Source: CATQHL01 sp965242895
Lineage (GTDB): Bacteria; Actinomycetota; Acidimicrobiia; Acidimicrobiales; CATQHL01
Direction of reading: 5' to 3'
NCBI GenBank assembly: GCA_965242895.1
Contig: OZ251507.1
Location: 1,426,001 to 1,490,000, forward strand
Length of the DNA: 64,000 bases
The position numbers were made by a program, and so were the translations under genes. Below are positions 16,442 to 23,883 of the stretch, piece by piece (position 1 is the stretch's first letter; each line of letters begins with the position of its first letter). Below the pieces are notes generated by a model. It saw nothing but the letters and a program-made list of their open reading frames with translations, did no database searches and was not told the DNA's origin.

Positions 16442-16516
16442 ATGCGGAAGTTTTTCCTGTTCGTTTTGGTAGCGGCCCTGGTCGCTTGGGTTGCCAAGAA
16501 GGTTCGCGAGGTCTGA
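16442..16516 (+). CDS. 24-residue leaderless membrane peptide ORF
   Basis: ATG 16442 opens a frame encoding 24 residues: a basic N-terminus (MRKFF), a single hydrophobic helix and a charged end (KKVREV). It then meets TGA at 16514. The start sits 9 bases after a consensus -10 element, the layout of leaderless actinobacterial genes. Short basic-hydrophobic-basic proteins of the DLW-39 type are known in actinobacteria, and this could be a truncated relative. Reading past the TGA would continue for another 24 codons (RLGSPEIDLTL...) to a second stop. No other evidence of expression is available from sequence. Confidence 0.45.
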   Translation: MRKFFLFVLVAALVAWVAKKVREV

Positions 16517-16518
16517 CG

Positions 16519-16535
16519 TCTCGGGTCGCCCGAGA
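16519..16535 (+). terminator. Hairpin directly after the mini-ORF stop
   Basis: TCTCGGG and CCCGAGA form a perfect 7-bp stem with a TCG loop, beginning 3 bases after the TGA. T-containing sequence (CTGACTTTGCTTTCC) follows, consistent with an intrinsic terminator of the small transcript. Confidence 0.5.
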
Positions 16536-16791
16536 TCGATCTGACTTTGCTTTCCACCTTCGGCGGCACCCTCCCTTCTTCCCCTTCTTGATTCCTCTCC
16601 TGACTTGAACCAAGCCTGAACGCAGCCTCCCCTCGGCGGCGTTCTCATTTGCGGTTCTCTTGCGGTTTCGGCAGCCGCCTACATTTCTCCCTTCCTGATT
16701 TTTAGCTCACCTCTGAGCTGATCCTCCCTTAAACCTGGGTTCCCTCCGCCGCTTTCCCCCGAACAAATCGAACCAATCGAGAGGAGTCGGG

Positions 16792-17502
16792 ATGAGTATC
16801 GCATGTTGGTCGGTCAAGGGTGGAGTAGGCACGTCGGTGGTGGCAGCTTTGCTAGCGCACCAAGCGGCGTCGACAAAAAGTTCCGGGACGCTGCTCGTCG
16901 ATCTCGACGGGGACGCCCCTGGCGTCCTAGGGGTGCCGGAACCCTCTTCGCCGGGCGTGGCAGAGTGGCTAAGCGCCTACGGCGAGGTGCGGATCGACGC
17001 CCTGAGACTTCTGGAGAAGGAAGTCGCCGAAGGGTTTTCGATCTTGCCGCGAGGCTCTGGCCCGCTGCGGTATCCGGAGAGGGCGGAAGTCATGGCCCGG
17101 GAATTTTCATCCGAGCATCGGGAGACGGTCATCGACTGCGGCTGTCTGTGGCGGTCCGGCGGAGATCCGCAGGAACTTGGCGGCGAGAAGCCGCCGCTCG
17201 ATGACATCGACGTAAAGCGTGCGGTCGTGGCGCAGGCCAGCCGGTCGTGGTTGGTCACCCGTTCCTGCTTCCTGGCGCTGCGCCGGGCCGCCCGCGCTCC
17301 TTTGCAGCCCAGCGGAGTGGTTCTGCTGGTTGAACCTGGGCGCGCCCTCACACCCGGCGACGTCGAGGACGTCGTAGGTGCGCCTCTGGTGCTTCGAGTG
17401 GAAGTCGACCCTGCCGTCGCCCGCGCCGTGGACGCAGGCATTTTGGCGGGGCGCTTGCCTGGCGGTTTGGTCAAGGCGGTGGCCAAGGCGTGGATGAGCT
17501 GA
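16792..17502 (+). CDS. CpaE/MinD-like ATPase of the Tad pilus cluster
   Basis: 236 residues. The N-terminus is a deviant Walker A (WSVKGGVGTSVVAALLA) followed by LLVDLDGDAPGVLG, the switch I region of MinD/ParA-type ATPases. The central FSILPRGSGP and the ETVIDCG switch II-like segment support the fold. Proteins of this type (Ssd/CpaE-like) stand at the head of actinobacterial tad operons and localise the secretion system. The receiver domain of classical CpaE is absent. The stop codon lies in a 28-bp direct repeat shared with the start of the next gene. An RBS (GAGAGGAGTCGGG) precedes the ATG. Confidence 0.83.
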   Translation: MSIACWSVKGGVGTSVVAALLAHQAASTKSSGTLLVDLDGDAPGVLGVPEPSSPGVAEWLSAYGEVRIDALRLLEKEVAEGFSILPRGSGPLRYPERAEVMAREFSSEHRETVIDCGCLWRSGGDPQELGGEKPPLDDIDVKRAVVAQASRSWLVTRSCFLALRRAARAPLQPSGVVLLVEPGRALTPGDVEDVVGAPLVLRVEVDPAVARAVDAGILAGRLPGGLVKAVAKAWMS

Positions 17503-17588
17503 GCGGCGATCTTCTTAGGCGCGCTGCGGCGAGGCGCCGGCCCGGGTGCGAGCGGGGGTCGCGTGGATGAGCTGAGCGGCGATCTTCT
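17488..17588. repeat. Identical 28-bp direct repeat, 73 bp apart, at the cpaE-like/cpaF junction
   Basis: The sequence GCGTGGATGAGCTGAGCGGC plus GATCTTCT occurs at 17488-17515 and 17561-17588. Copy 1 holds the stop of the upstream gene, copy 2 the GTG start of cpaF. In copy 1 the same GTG lies 10 bases before the upstream stop, so the ancestral genes very likely overlapped. Confidence 0.92.
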
Positions 17589-18735
17589 GTCGCACGAGGA
17601 GGACGACCTCCATCGACTGGTTGTGGATACCTCGCCTCTAGGTGCACTGCCCGACCCCGAACGCGTCAGAGAGATCGTAAGCCGACGGACGCCCCTGCTC
17701 AGCCCCTGCTTGCAGCAGGAACTAACTCAGAGGGTCCTGGCGCGTCTGAGCGGTTTGGGGCCGCTGGAGAAGCTTCTGGAAGACCCTTCAGTGAATGAGA
17801 TCATGGTCAACGGCTCCTCGGGCGGTGTCTGGGTCGAATCAGAGGGCTTGCTCCAACGAGTCGATCTTGACATAGGCGATTCCACTCTTCTGCAGCTCAT
17901 CGAGCGGATCGTTTCCCCTTTGGGCTTGCGCGCAGACCGCACTTCTCCCTTGGTGGACGCCCGCTTGCCGGACGGGTCTCGAGTGAACGTGGTGATGCCG
18001 CCGGTAGCCGTGGACGGCCCTTACTTAAGCATTCGCCGTTTCAGGGCGCGTCGCATGAAAGTCTCGGATTTCGCTTCCCGCGCCGCGGCCGAGTTGCTGA
18101 GCTGGATGGTGCGTGCGAGAGCCAACGTCTTGCTCAGCGGCGGGACCGGCGCAGGAAAGACCACATTCTTAAACACGCTTGCGGGCGAGATTCCGCAGGA
18201 AGACCGCATCATCACCGTCGAAGACGCAGCCGAACTCGACCTTCAGTCAGATCACGTGGTGCGGCTCGAAGCGCGTCCACGCGGGGTGGAAGGATCCTCG
18301 TCTGTGACTGTTAGGGACTTGGTACGCAACGCCCTGAGGATGCGCCCCGACCGAATTCTGCTGGGCGAGGTGCGGAGTTCCGAGGCGTTCGATCTGCTCC
18401 AGGCCATGAACACTGGTCACGACGGATGTATGTCTACTTGTCATGCCAACGGCGCCTCCGACGCCCTGCGGCGACTCGAAAGCATGGCGATGACATCCGA
18501 CAGCGGCCTCCCGCTGGACGCTTTGCGCGAACAGATTTCATCTGCTCTCGACTTCGTAGTTCACTTGGCGAGAGAGTCGGGCGGCCGTCGCCGTGTCACG
18601 GAAATAGCAGAGGTCCAAGACCCTTCGAAACCACCGAGGTTGCTGACAAGATCAGGCGAACTCTCCGCCATGCCGCGATGGGGCGGGCGCGATCCAAACG
18701 TCTCGCCGCCCGAGATGGACTGGCTGGAAATCTGA
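17563..18735 (+). CDS. cpaF: Tad pilus assembly ATPase CpaF/TadA
   Basis: 390 residues. An N-terminal all-helical/PAS-like part (ERVREIVSRRTPLL..GLGPLEKLLEDPSVNEIMVNG) precedes the secretion ATPase core: Walker A SGGTGAGKTT around residues 192-201, the Asp box (RIITVEDAAELDL), Walker B (RPDRILLGEVRSSEAFD) and His box (NTGHDGCMSTCHAN). It energises assembly of Flp-type pili. The GTG start lies in the second copy of a 28-bp repeat. The stop overlaps the ATG of tadB, consistent with an operon. Confidence 0.94.
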   Translation: MDELSGDLLSHEEDDLHRLVVDTSPLGALPDPERVREIVSRRTPLLSPCLQQELTQRVLARLSGLGPLEKLLEDPSVNEIMVNGSSGGVWVESEGLLQRVDLDIGDSTLLQLIERIVSPLGLRADRTSPLVDARLPDGSRVNVVMPPVAVDGPYLSIRRFRARRMKVSDFASRAAAELLSWMVRARANVLLSGGTGAGKTTFLNTLAGEIPQEDRIITVEDAAELDLQSDHVVRLEARPRGVEGSSSVTVRDLVRNALRMRPDRILLGEVRSSEAFDLLQAMNTGHDGCMSTCHANGASDALRRLESMAMTSDSGLPLDALREQISSALDFVVHLARESGGRRRVTEIAEVQDPSKPPRLLTRSGELSAMPRWGGRDPNVSPPEMDWLEI

Positions 18736-19661
18736 TGGCCATTTCAGCGTTCGCAGCTGCAGGCTTACTGATTACGGCTGTTCTGTCTCGCGGCCTGATC
18801 CCTCTGCTTTCTCGCAGAAAGATAATGCAGCGCTGCCGGGAGCATCACGGCGGCTTCGGACGCCCGTCCAGCCCCTTCTCCCGGGCCGCCGACGCCCATT
18901 CGGGTTCCACTCCAGCAGCGCAGCGGGCAGGGTTTCTGCGCCGGGCGCTGGCGGCGGCCGCTCTCGATTGGAGCGAGGCAGACGCTTACAAGGTCTGGGC
19001 CGCTTCCGCCGTCCTGGGCGTCGGGGCGGGTCTTGCCGCGGGTTCCGCATCCGTCTCTTTGTTTGGCTTGGCTGCGGGAGTAGTTGGGCCTCCCTTGCTG
19101 TTGGCGGCCTTGCGTAAACGCGGCGAGCGGGTCGTTCTGGATTCCCTGCCCGGGTTCCTGGAGCGGGTGGCTCAGGGTTTGCGCGCCGACGTCTCCTCCC
19201 TGGCAGCCATCACCGAAGCTCATCGGGAGGCTCGCTCCCCCCTGCGGGAGGAGTTGGAGGTCGTCCTCAACGACGTCCGGGCGGGGAGGCCGCTGCCTGC
19301 CGCACTGGAGCGCTGGAGGTTGCGGAGAAAGCATCCGGACGTCAGCTTGGCGGTTGCCGCTTTATCCATCGGGGCAGTCGCCGGCGGGCGGCGAGCTCAG
19401 GCTATAGACAGGGTGGCGTCGGGGCTGCGCGCCGGCCGCAACACGCGCAGCGAACTTTCGGCGCTTTCGCTGCAGGGCAGAGCCTCGGCGCTGATCATCG
19501 CCCTTCTGCCGTTGGGCTTTTTGATTTTGGACTCACTCCTCGGCGGCAGCACCCTGGGCTTCCTCCTGGGTTCTTCTCTGGGTCTGCTCTGTCTAGGAGC
19601 AGGTCTTGCGCTCGACGCCATTGCGTTTTTCTGGATGCGCCAGATCACTCGAGTGGCATGA
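18735..19661 (+). CDS. tadB: Tad secretion inner-membrane protein TadB
   Basis: The start ATG 18735 overlaps the cpaF stop by one base, giving 308 residues; the open frame upstream lies inside cpaF and is not coding here. Features are an N-terminal membrane helix (AFAAAGLLITAVL), a second hydrophobic pair near residues 95-125, a cytoplasmic T2SSF domain (LPGFLERVAQGLRADVSSLAAI..LREELEVVLNDVRAGRPLPAALERW) and two C-terminal helices. TadB with TadC forms the membrane platform for the pilus ATPase. Confidence 0.88.
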   Translation: MAISAFAAAGLLITAVLSRGLIPLLSRRKIMQRCREHHGGFGRPSSPFSRAADAHSGSTPAAQRAGFLRRALAAAALDWSEADAYKVWAASAVLGVGAGLAAGSASVSLFGLAAGVVGPPLLLAALRKRGERVVLDSLPGFLERVAQGLRADVSSLAAITEAHREARSPLREELEVVLNDVRAGRPLPAALERWRLRRKHPDVSLAVAALSIGAVAGGRRAQAIDRVASGLRAGRNTRSELSALSLQGRASALIIALLPLGFLILDSLLGGSTLGFLLGSSLGLLCLGAGLALDAIAFFWMRQITRVA

Positions 19662-20467
19662 ACCTGCTTGCGGTTTTCTGGGTTTTGGCGCTGACCTGGG
19701 GGGTCGTTGGCGGCCTGGGCAGACTGCGCCGCAGCGCCGCCCCAGCCGCTCGTCTGCGGGAACTCGGTTCAAGAGCCGCTGGGACGACGACGCCGCCGCC
19801 GGAAGGTCGTTTTCCGCTTCGACTCGTCGCTCTAGCTGGGCGAACGCTGCGCTCCGTCTCTGGCCGCCCTGCCGATCCCCTCGCCGACCGCAGGCTAGGA
19901 CTTGCTCTGCTGGCGGCTGCCTGCGGCTCAGCAGTGGACCTGCGGGTAGGGATCCTGGCAGGGGCAGGTTCGTGGCTGTGGGGACTTCGCCGCCGTCCAC
20001 GCGCCCGTCGAAAGGCGGCAGTCGAGTTACGAAACGCCCTCCCGGAGGTTTTAGACCTCTTCGCTCTGGCCGCCAGCGCCGGTCTCAGCGTCCGGCAAGC
20101 CCTAGACGAGGTGGCGCCTCGCTGCTCCGGGCTTATCGGAGAGGCGCTCGGGAGCGTCCGCCGCCGGATCGGAGTCGGAGTCGATGTCGCCGAAGCCTTC
20201 GAGGAACTGCCCGAGGCATACGGAGAGGAATTGCGTGAACTCGTCAGACCCCTAGTGAACTCTCTGCGCTACGGGACATCGCTAGCGGACGGTCTCTCTA
20301 ACTCGGCCGAGCAGGCACGGCTGAACAAACGGCGTCAAGCAGAGCAGACGTCCCGCATGGTTCCGCTCAAACTGCTGGCGCCCTTGTCGATCTGCGTGCT
20401 CCCCGCGTTCGTGCTGCTGACCATTGTGCCTTCGCTTGCCGGTTCGCTGGACTTCCTCGATTTTTGA
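19658..20467 (+). CDS. tadC: Tad secretion inner-membrane protein TadC
   Basis: 269 residues, starting at an ATG that overlaps the tadB stop (ATGA). It has hydrophobic segments near the N-terminus and near residues 80-110, a T2SSF domain (LPEVLDLFALAASAGLSVRQALDEVA..VAEAFEELPEAYGEELRELVRPLVNSLRYGTSLADGLS) and a C-terminal helix after a basic RRQAEQTSRM stretch. It pairs with TadB as the platform protein. Confidence 0.88.
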   Translation: MNLLAVFWVLALTWGVVGGLGRLRRSAAPAARLRELGSRAAGTTTPPPEGRFPLRLVALAGRTLRSVSGRPADPLADRRLGLALLAAACGSAVDLRVGILAGAGSWLWGLRRRPRARRKAAVELRNALPEVLDLFALAASAGLSVRQALDEVAPRCSGLIGEALGSVRRRIGVGVDVAEAFEELPEAYGEELRELVRPLVNSLRYGTSLADGLSNSAEQARLNKRRQAEQTSRMVPLKLLAPLSICVLPAFVLLTIVPSLAGSLDFLDF

Positions 20468-20565
20468 CACCGCATGCGTTCCCTGCGTTCTCTGCTTCCC
20501 CCGTTTGTTTCCCCTTCTGCTTCCCCGTTTGCTTCCCCCGCCAAGAAACACACAAGGAGGGAGAC

Positions 20566-20871
20566 ATGAAATACGCAGTTCTCAAGCAGTTAGTTGCTCT
20601 CCAGAGCGCCCTGCTTCTTTCGTTCGAGCGACTCTCGTCCGCCGCTGACCGACTCAGGAAAGACTTGGTGCTTCGGCTTCAAGACGTCCCGAGCGTCGGC
20701 GGACGCAGCGTCGAATCGTCTTGCCGAGGTCAAGCCACCGCTGAGTATGCCTTGGTGATCCTCGGTGCCGCCGCCCTGGCCATGTTGTTTGTGGCCTGGG
20801 CTACCGACACCAAACGCATAGGCAGCTTTTTCAACGCCGTGATGCGATCCATCACCAACCTCATTACTTGA
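20566..20871 (+). CDS. DUF4244 Flp-like pilin
   Basis: 101 residues from ATG 20566, preceded by AAGGAGGGAGAC. The N-terminal 60 residues are polar; then a prepilin-type motif RGQATAEYALVILG begins a 20-residue hydrophobic helix, and the protein ends with a short amphipathic tail. This is the DUF4244 form of Flp pilin found in actinobacterial tad clusters: cleavage after Gly and a Glu five residues on (GQATAE). The leader is unusually long for a Flp pilin. It is probably the main pilus subunit. The longest frame (from 20464) includes pyrimidine-rich sequence and is not preferred. Confidence 0.82.
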   Translation: MKYAVLKQLVALQSALLLSFERLSSAADRLRKDLVLRLQDVPSVGGRSVESSCRGQATAEYALVILGAAALAMLFVAWATDTKRIGSFFNAVMRSITNLIT

Positions 20872-21269
20872 ACCGCCTGGCCTCCCCCGTCGGCCCTAAA
20901 GCGCATCAGAGAGGCCAGGCCACCCTGGAGTTGGCGCTGCTGCTCCCCGTCCTGATGCTGATGGTTCTGTTCTGCGTGCAGGTCGGTTTTCTCGTGCGAG
21001 ACCAGATCATGGTCGTGCACGCCGCCCGTTCTGCCGCCCGCGCCGCCGCCGTCGCCAACGATCCTTCTCGTGCGCTTCCCGCTGCGCTTGCCTCGGCGCA
21101 GTTGGATCCGCAGCGGCTGAAGGTGAGTGTCACCGGCGCAGCTAAGGGCGGCGAAGACGTAGAAGTCGGGTTGGAATACCGCTCGCCGGTGCTGTTCGCT
21201 CCCTTCAGGCTGTTCACGGAGGAGTTTTTGCTCTCGGAGAAGGTAGTCATGCGGGCAGAGGCAGAGTAG
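20868..21269 (+). CDS. TadE-like pseudopilin
   Basis: 133 residues. A TTG start overlaps the stop of the DUF4244 gene. The motif RGQATLELALLLPVLMLMVLFCVQVGF is the TadE signature: prepilin cleavage after Gly, then Glu at position 5 in a hydrophobic helix. The C-terminal domain is a small beta-rich region (VSVTGAAKGGEDVEVGLEYRSP). It is a minor pilin of the Tad system. No prepilin peptidase, secretin or CpaB is found nearby; in monoderm actinobacteria a secretin is not expected, and the peptidase must be elsewhere. Confidence 0.85.
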   Translation: MNRLASPVGPKAHQRGQATLELALLLPVLMLMVLFCVQVGFLVRDQIMVVHAARSAARAAAVANDPSRALPAALASAQLDPQRLKVSVTGAAKGGEDVEVGLEYRSPVLFAPFRLFTEEFLLSEKVVMRAEAE

Positions 21270-21488
21270 GCGGCGGGCGTCGTCCGCTTTCTGCCTGCTT
21301 TGCCCTGTCTGCTTTGTCTTCCCGTCGCCCGCTTTCCGTCGTCGTCGCCTAGATGAGGGTGCTCGAGGAAGGTGCGCCTGTCTGCTTCGCCCTCCCGCCG
21401 CTTTCCGTCCCGTTCGAATGCTGCAGCGATATCGTGAACGCTGCTATTGCTTGGCTGAGCGAGATTCCCAACGAGGTGGACATCAACT

Positions 21489-21953
21489 GTGACGGCAACT
21501 GCCGGCGACTGGAGAGACAGCGTAGAACTAGACGTGCCGGCCAGTTTTGAGTACCTAGCAGTGGTTCGTGACTTGGTGATTTCGACAGTGGCGCGAGGAG
21601 CGCGGGTGTCGCTTGAGCGCTTAGAAAACTTGCGGGTGGCGGTCTCCGAGGCGGTGACAAACTCCATGACAGCATCCTCGGCGAATGGCTCGCTCAAGCC
21701 AATTCGGGTGTACTGCACTCCCCGCCGCCGGCGGGTGGAGGTGAGGATCGTTGATCATGGAGGAGGTTTCGACCCCGTCAGCGTCGCCGAGTTGCCCGCT
21801 CCCGAAGACCCTCGAAGACTGCAGCACGAAAGCGGCCTGGGTCTCACTCTGATGCGCTCCATGGTCGACGAGCACTCCATCCGTCCGACCAGCGACGGCA
21901 CCGAAGTGCGTCTAGTGGTCTACACGAGTCCAGATTCCTCTATTTCCCCGTAG
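21489..21953 (+). CDS. RsbW-like anti-sigma factor / serine kinase (HATPase fold)
   Basis: 154 residues with a GHKL ATPase fold: N box LRVAVSEAVTNSMTAS, G1 box VRIVDHGGGFDP and G2 box ESGLGLTLMRSMVDE. This pattern fits RsbW/SpoIIAB-type kinases that bind sigma factors and phosphorylate STAS antagonists. GTG 21489 is chosen because the preceding longer reading frame (21353) is in a different frame and looks non-coding. The STAS protein at 2312 is the only matching partner in the window, but they are far apart. Confidence 0.82.
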   Translation: MTATAGDWRDSVELDVPASFEYLAVVRDLVISTVARGARVSLERLENLRVAVSEAVTNSMTASSANGSLKPIRVYCTPRRRRVEVRIVDHGGGFDPVSVAELPAPEDPRRLQHESGLGLTLMRSMVDEHSIRPTSDGTEVRLVVYTSPDSSISP

Positions 21954-22107
21954 TTTCGAGTAGCTTGCCTACCCTTTATCCCGTGCGCCAGCGCTCGGTC
22001 CCCGATCATTCCTGTTGTCGTCCGGTCCCCGACTCTCTGCTTTGTAGCATCGTCTCAGTGATTGGTCGAGTGACTTGCCGTTCAGATGCACGAGCCCAGG
22101 GAAGAGC

Positions 22108-23805
22108 ATGAAGTCAGACGCATCCGAACCTGAAGTTTCTGTCGAATCCCAGTCTCCTCCGCTCGGAGGCTCCGAGCACGAGGGGCACGAGGAGCACCAG
22201 GGGCGCCAGGGGCACGAGGAGCACCGTGGGCACCAGGGGCGCCAGGGGCACGAGGAGCACCATGCCGCTCTCCCCGACGGGTCGAGCGCCGAAGGGGAAG
22301 CCAACTCGACACCCGCCAAGCCTCCCGACGTCGACCTCACCTGGATAGGACGAGACAGCGTCCTGGCGCGCATACTGGCGCGTCCTCTGCTGCGTTTCCT
22401 GCACATCGAAGCGTCTGGGGGGATCCTTCTTTTGCTGGCCACAGCCGCCGCGCTTATCTGGGTGAATTCTCCTGGGAGCGACAGTTATTTTGATTTTTGG
22501 CACACGCCCATCTACCTCAGCTTCCATGATTTCGTGATTTTCGACAGAGATCTGCACGCTTTCGTGAACGATGCGCTGATGGCGTTGTTCTTCTTCGTGG
22601 TGGGTCTGGAGATCAAGCGAGAGATGGTGGCAGGTCAACTCAGCAGTCTGCGAAACGTGCTACTGCCCGTGGGTGCCGCCTTGGGGGGGATGATCGTCCC
22701 GGCGCTTACCTACGTCGCCTTCAACGCCGGAGGCGAATACATAAACGGCTGGGGCATTCCCATGGCAACCGACATCGCTTTCGCCATCGGTGTCGTCTCG
22801 CTGCTCGGCAAGAGGGTTCCTCCTTGGCTCAAGCTCTTTCTTCTGAGCTTGGCCATCGCCGACGACATCGGGTCGATCCTGGTAATCGCGATTTTTTACA
22901 GCTCCAACATCTCTGTTGGCTGGCTGATGGCCGCGCTCGGGGCGTGTGTGCTGATAGCGGTCTTGACTCGGATTCGTGTCTGGCACGTTCCCATGTACGT
23001 GCTGTTGGGTCTCATCGTCTGGTGGACAACGTTCCGCTCGGGTGTGCACGCCACGATTGCGGGGGTGGCTCTTGGATTGCTCACGCCCGCCTCGCCGCTT
23101 CAGAGCGAATCGAAAGCCCGCTCGGTGGCGCGCTGGCTGGAACGTAAGAGAACAATCACTCTGACGGACATCCGACGGGCTGGTTTCAGCATTACGGAGT
23201 CGCGTTCGGTCGCCGAGCGGCTGGAGATAATTCTGCACCCCTACGTGAGCTACTTGATCGTTCCGCTGTTCGCCTTAGCGAACGCCGGAGTGGTGCTGAG
23301 CGGCGAGTTGCTCTCCAGAGCGGTTACTTCACCGGTCACTCTGGGCGTCGTTCTGGGTCTGGTGGTCGGAAAGACCGTCGGAGTGACGTTCTTTACTTGG
23401 TTGTTCGCCAAACTCAAACTTGGTTCCTTGCCCGCCGGAGTGAACTATCTGCATGTTCTGGGCGTTTCAATCATAGCTGGCATAGGTTTCACCGTTTCGT
23501 TGTTCGTCACCGTCCTGGCCTTCGAAGTGGATGAGCCGCTGCACGCAGGCCAGAGCCTCGATGAGGTCGCTCAATCAGTTGCGGCTCCGGACGGAGAGGC
23601 GTCCGCCGACGAGCAATCCTCCGCTGAAGTTTCGCCCTGGGCCGTCTCGCCGGCCGACGATGAAGCCAAGGTGGGAGTCCTGGCTGGCTCGCTAATAGCC
23701 TTCATCGGAGGACTGGGGGTGCTCTGGTTTGCATGCAGTCGAAAACCCGAGTCGTCCGACGAAGTTAACTTGAAGCCGCCCGGCGACGTTCACCAAACCA
23801 CTTGA
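22108..23805 (+). CDS. nhaA: Na+/H+ antiporter NhaA with His-rich N-terminal extension
   Basis: 565 residues from ATG 22108, preceded by AGGGAAGAGC. Residues about 25-55 form a His/Glu/Gly-rich tandem repeat (GHEEHQGRQ type). The NhaA core then begins with RPLLRFLHIEASGGILLLLATAAALIW and includes the ion-binding ATDIAFAIGVVSLLG and adjacent aspartates D252-D253 in SLAIADDIGSI, plus the helix IV/XI assembly region further on. A hydrophilic loop near residue 480 precedes an extra C-terminal membrane helix. It exchanges Na+ for protons. The His-rich leader would lie in the cytoplasm and could sense pH or bind metal, which is inference. Confidence 0.93.
   Translation: MKSDASEPEVSVESQSPPLGGSEHEGHEEHQGRQGHEEHRGHQGRQGHEEHHAALPDGSSAEGEANSTPAKPPDVDLTWIGRDSVLARILARPLLRFLHIEASGGILLLLATAAALIWVNSPGSDSYFDFWHTPIYLSFHDFVIFDRDLHAFVNDALMALFFFVVGLEIKREMVAGQLSSLRNVLLPVGAALGGMIVPALTYVAFNAGGEYINGWGIPMATDIAFAIGVVSLLGKRVPPWLKLFLLSLAIADDIGSILVIAIFYSSNISVGWLMAALGACVLIAVLTRIRVWHVPMYVLLGLIVWWTTFRSGVHATIAGVALGLLTPASPLQSESKARSVARWLERKRTITLTDIRRAGFSITESRSVAERLEIILHPYVSYLIVPLFALANAGVVLSGELLSRAVTSPVTLGVVLGLVVGKTVGVTFFTWLFAKLKLGSLPAGVNYLHVLGVSIIAGIGFTVSLFVTVLAFEVDEPLHAGQSLDEVAQSVAAPDGEASADEQSSAEVSPWAVSPADDEAKVGVLAGSLIAFIGGLGVLWFACSRKPESSDEVNLKPPGDVHQTT
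22179..22263 (+). repeat. Tandem repeat encoding the NhaA His-rich leader
   Basis: Units based on GGGCACGAGGAGCACC and AGGGGCGCCA alternate over about 85 bases, keeping frame and giving GHEEH/GRQ repeats. Confidence 0.85.
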
Positions 23806-23883
23806 GATTCTGCGAATCTCGACTATCGGAGCAAGCCTCCCGCCCTTCTGAACCAACAACGAACATCGGAGTCAAGATCAACC

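Noticed and set aside
16514..16590. UGA of the mini-ORF as a selenocysteine codon with SECIS
   Set aside because: The hairpin has only a 7-bp stem and 3-base loop and starts 3 bases after the UGA; bacterial SECIS elements are longer with the loop further downstream. A terminator explains it better. Kept only as a question in the findings.
16434..16590. ATG at 16434 in the frame overlapping the mini-ORF
   Set aside because: It lies directly after the -10 element, before the expected transcript start, and its product is Arg/Pro-rich without features.
18426..18734. Extension of tadB upstream into cpaF
   Set aside because: This stretch is the cpaF C-terminus in another frame; the ATG overlapping the cpaF stop is the natural start.
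21353..21550. 65-codon frame before the RsbW-like gene
   Set aside because: It overlaps the kinase gene in another frame, has no ribosome-binding site and no family features.
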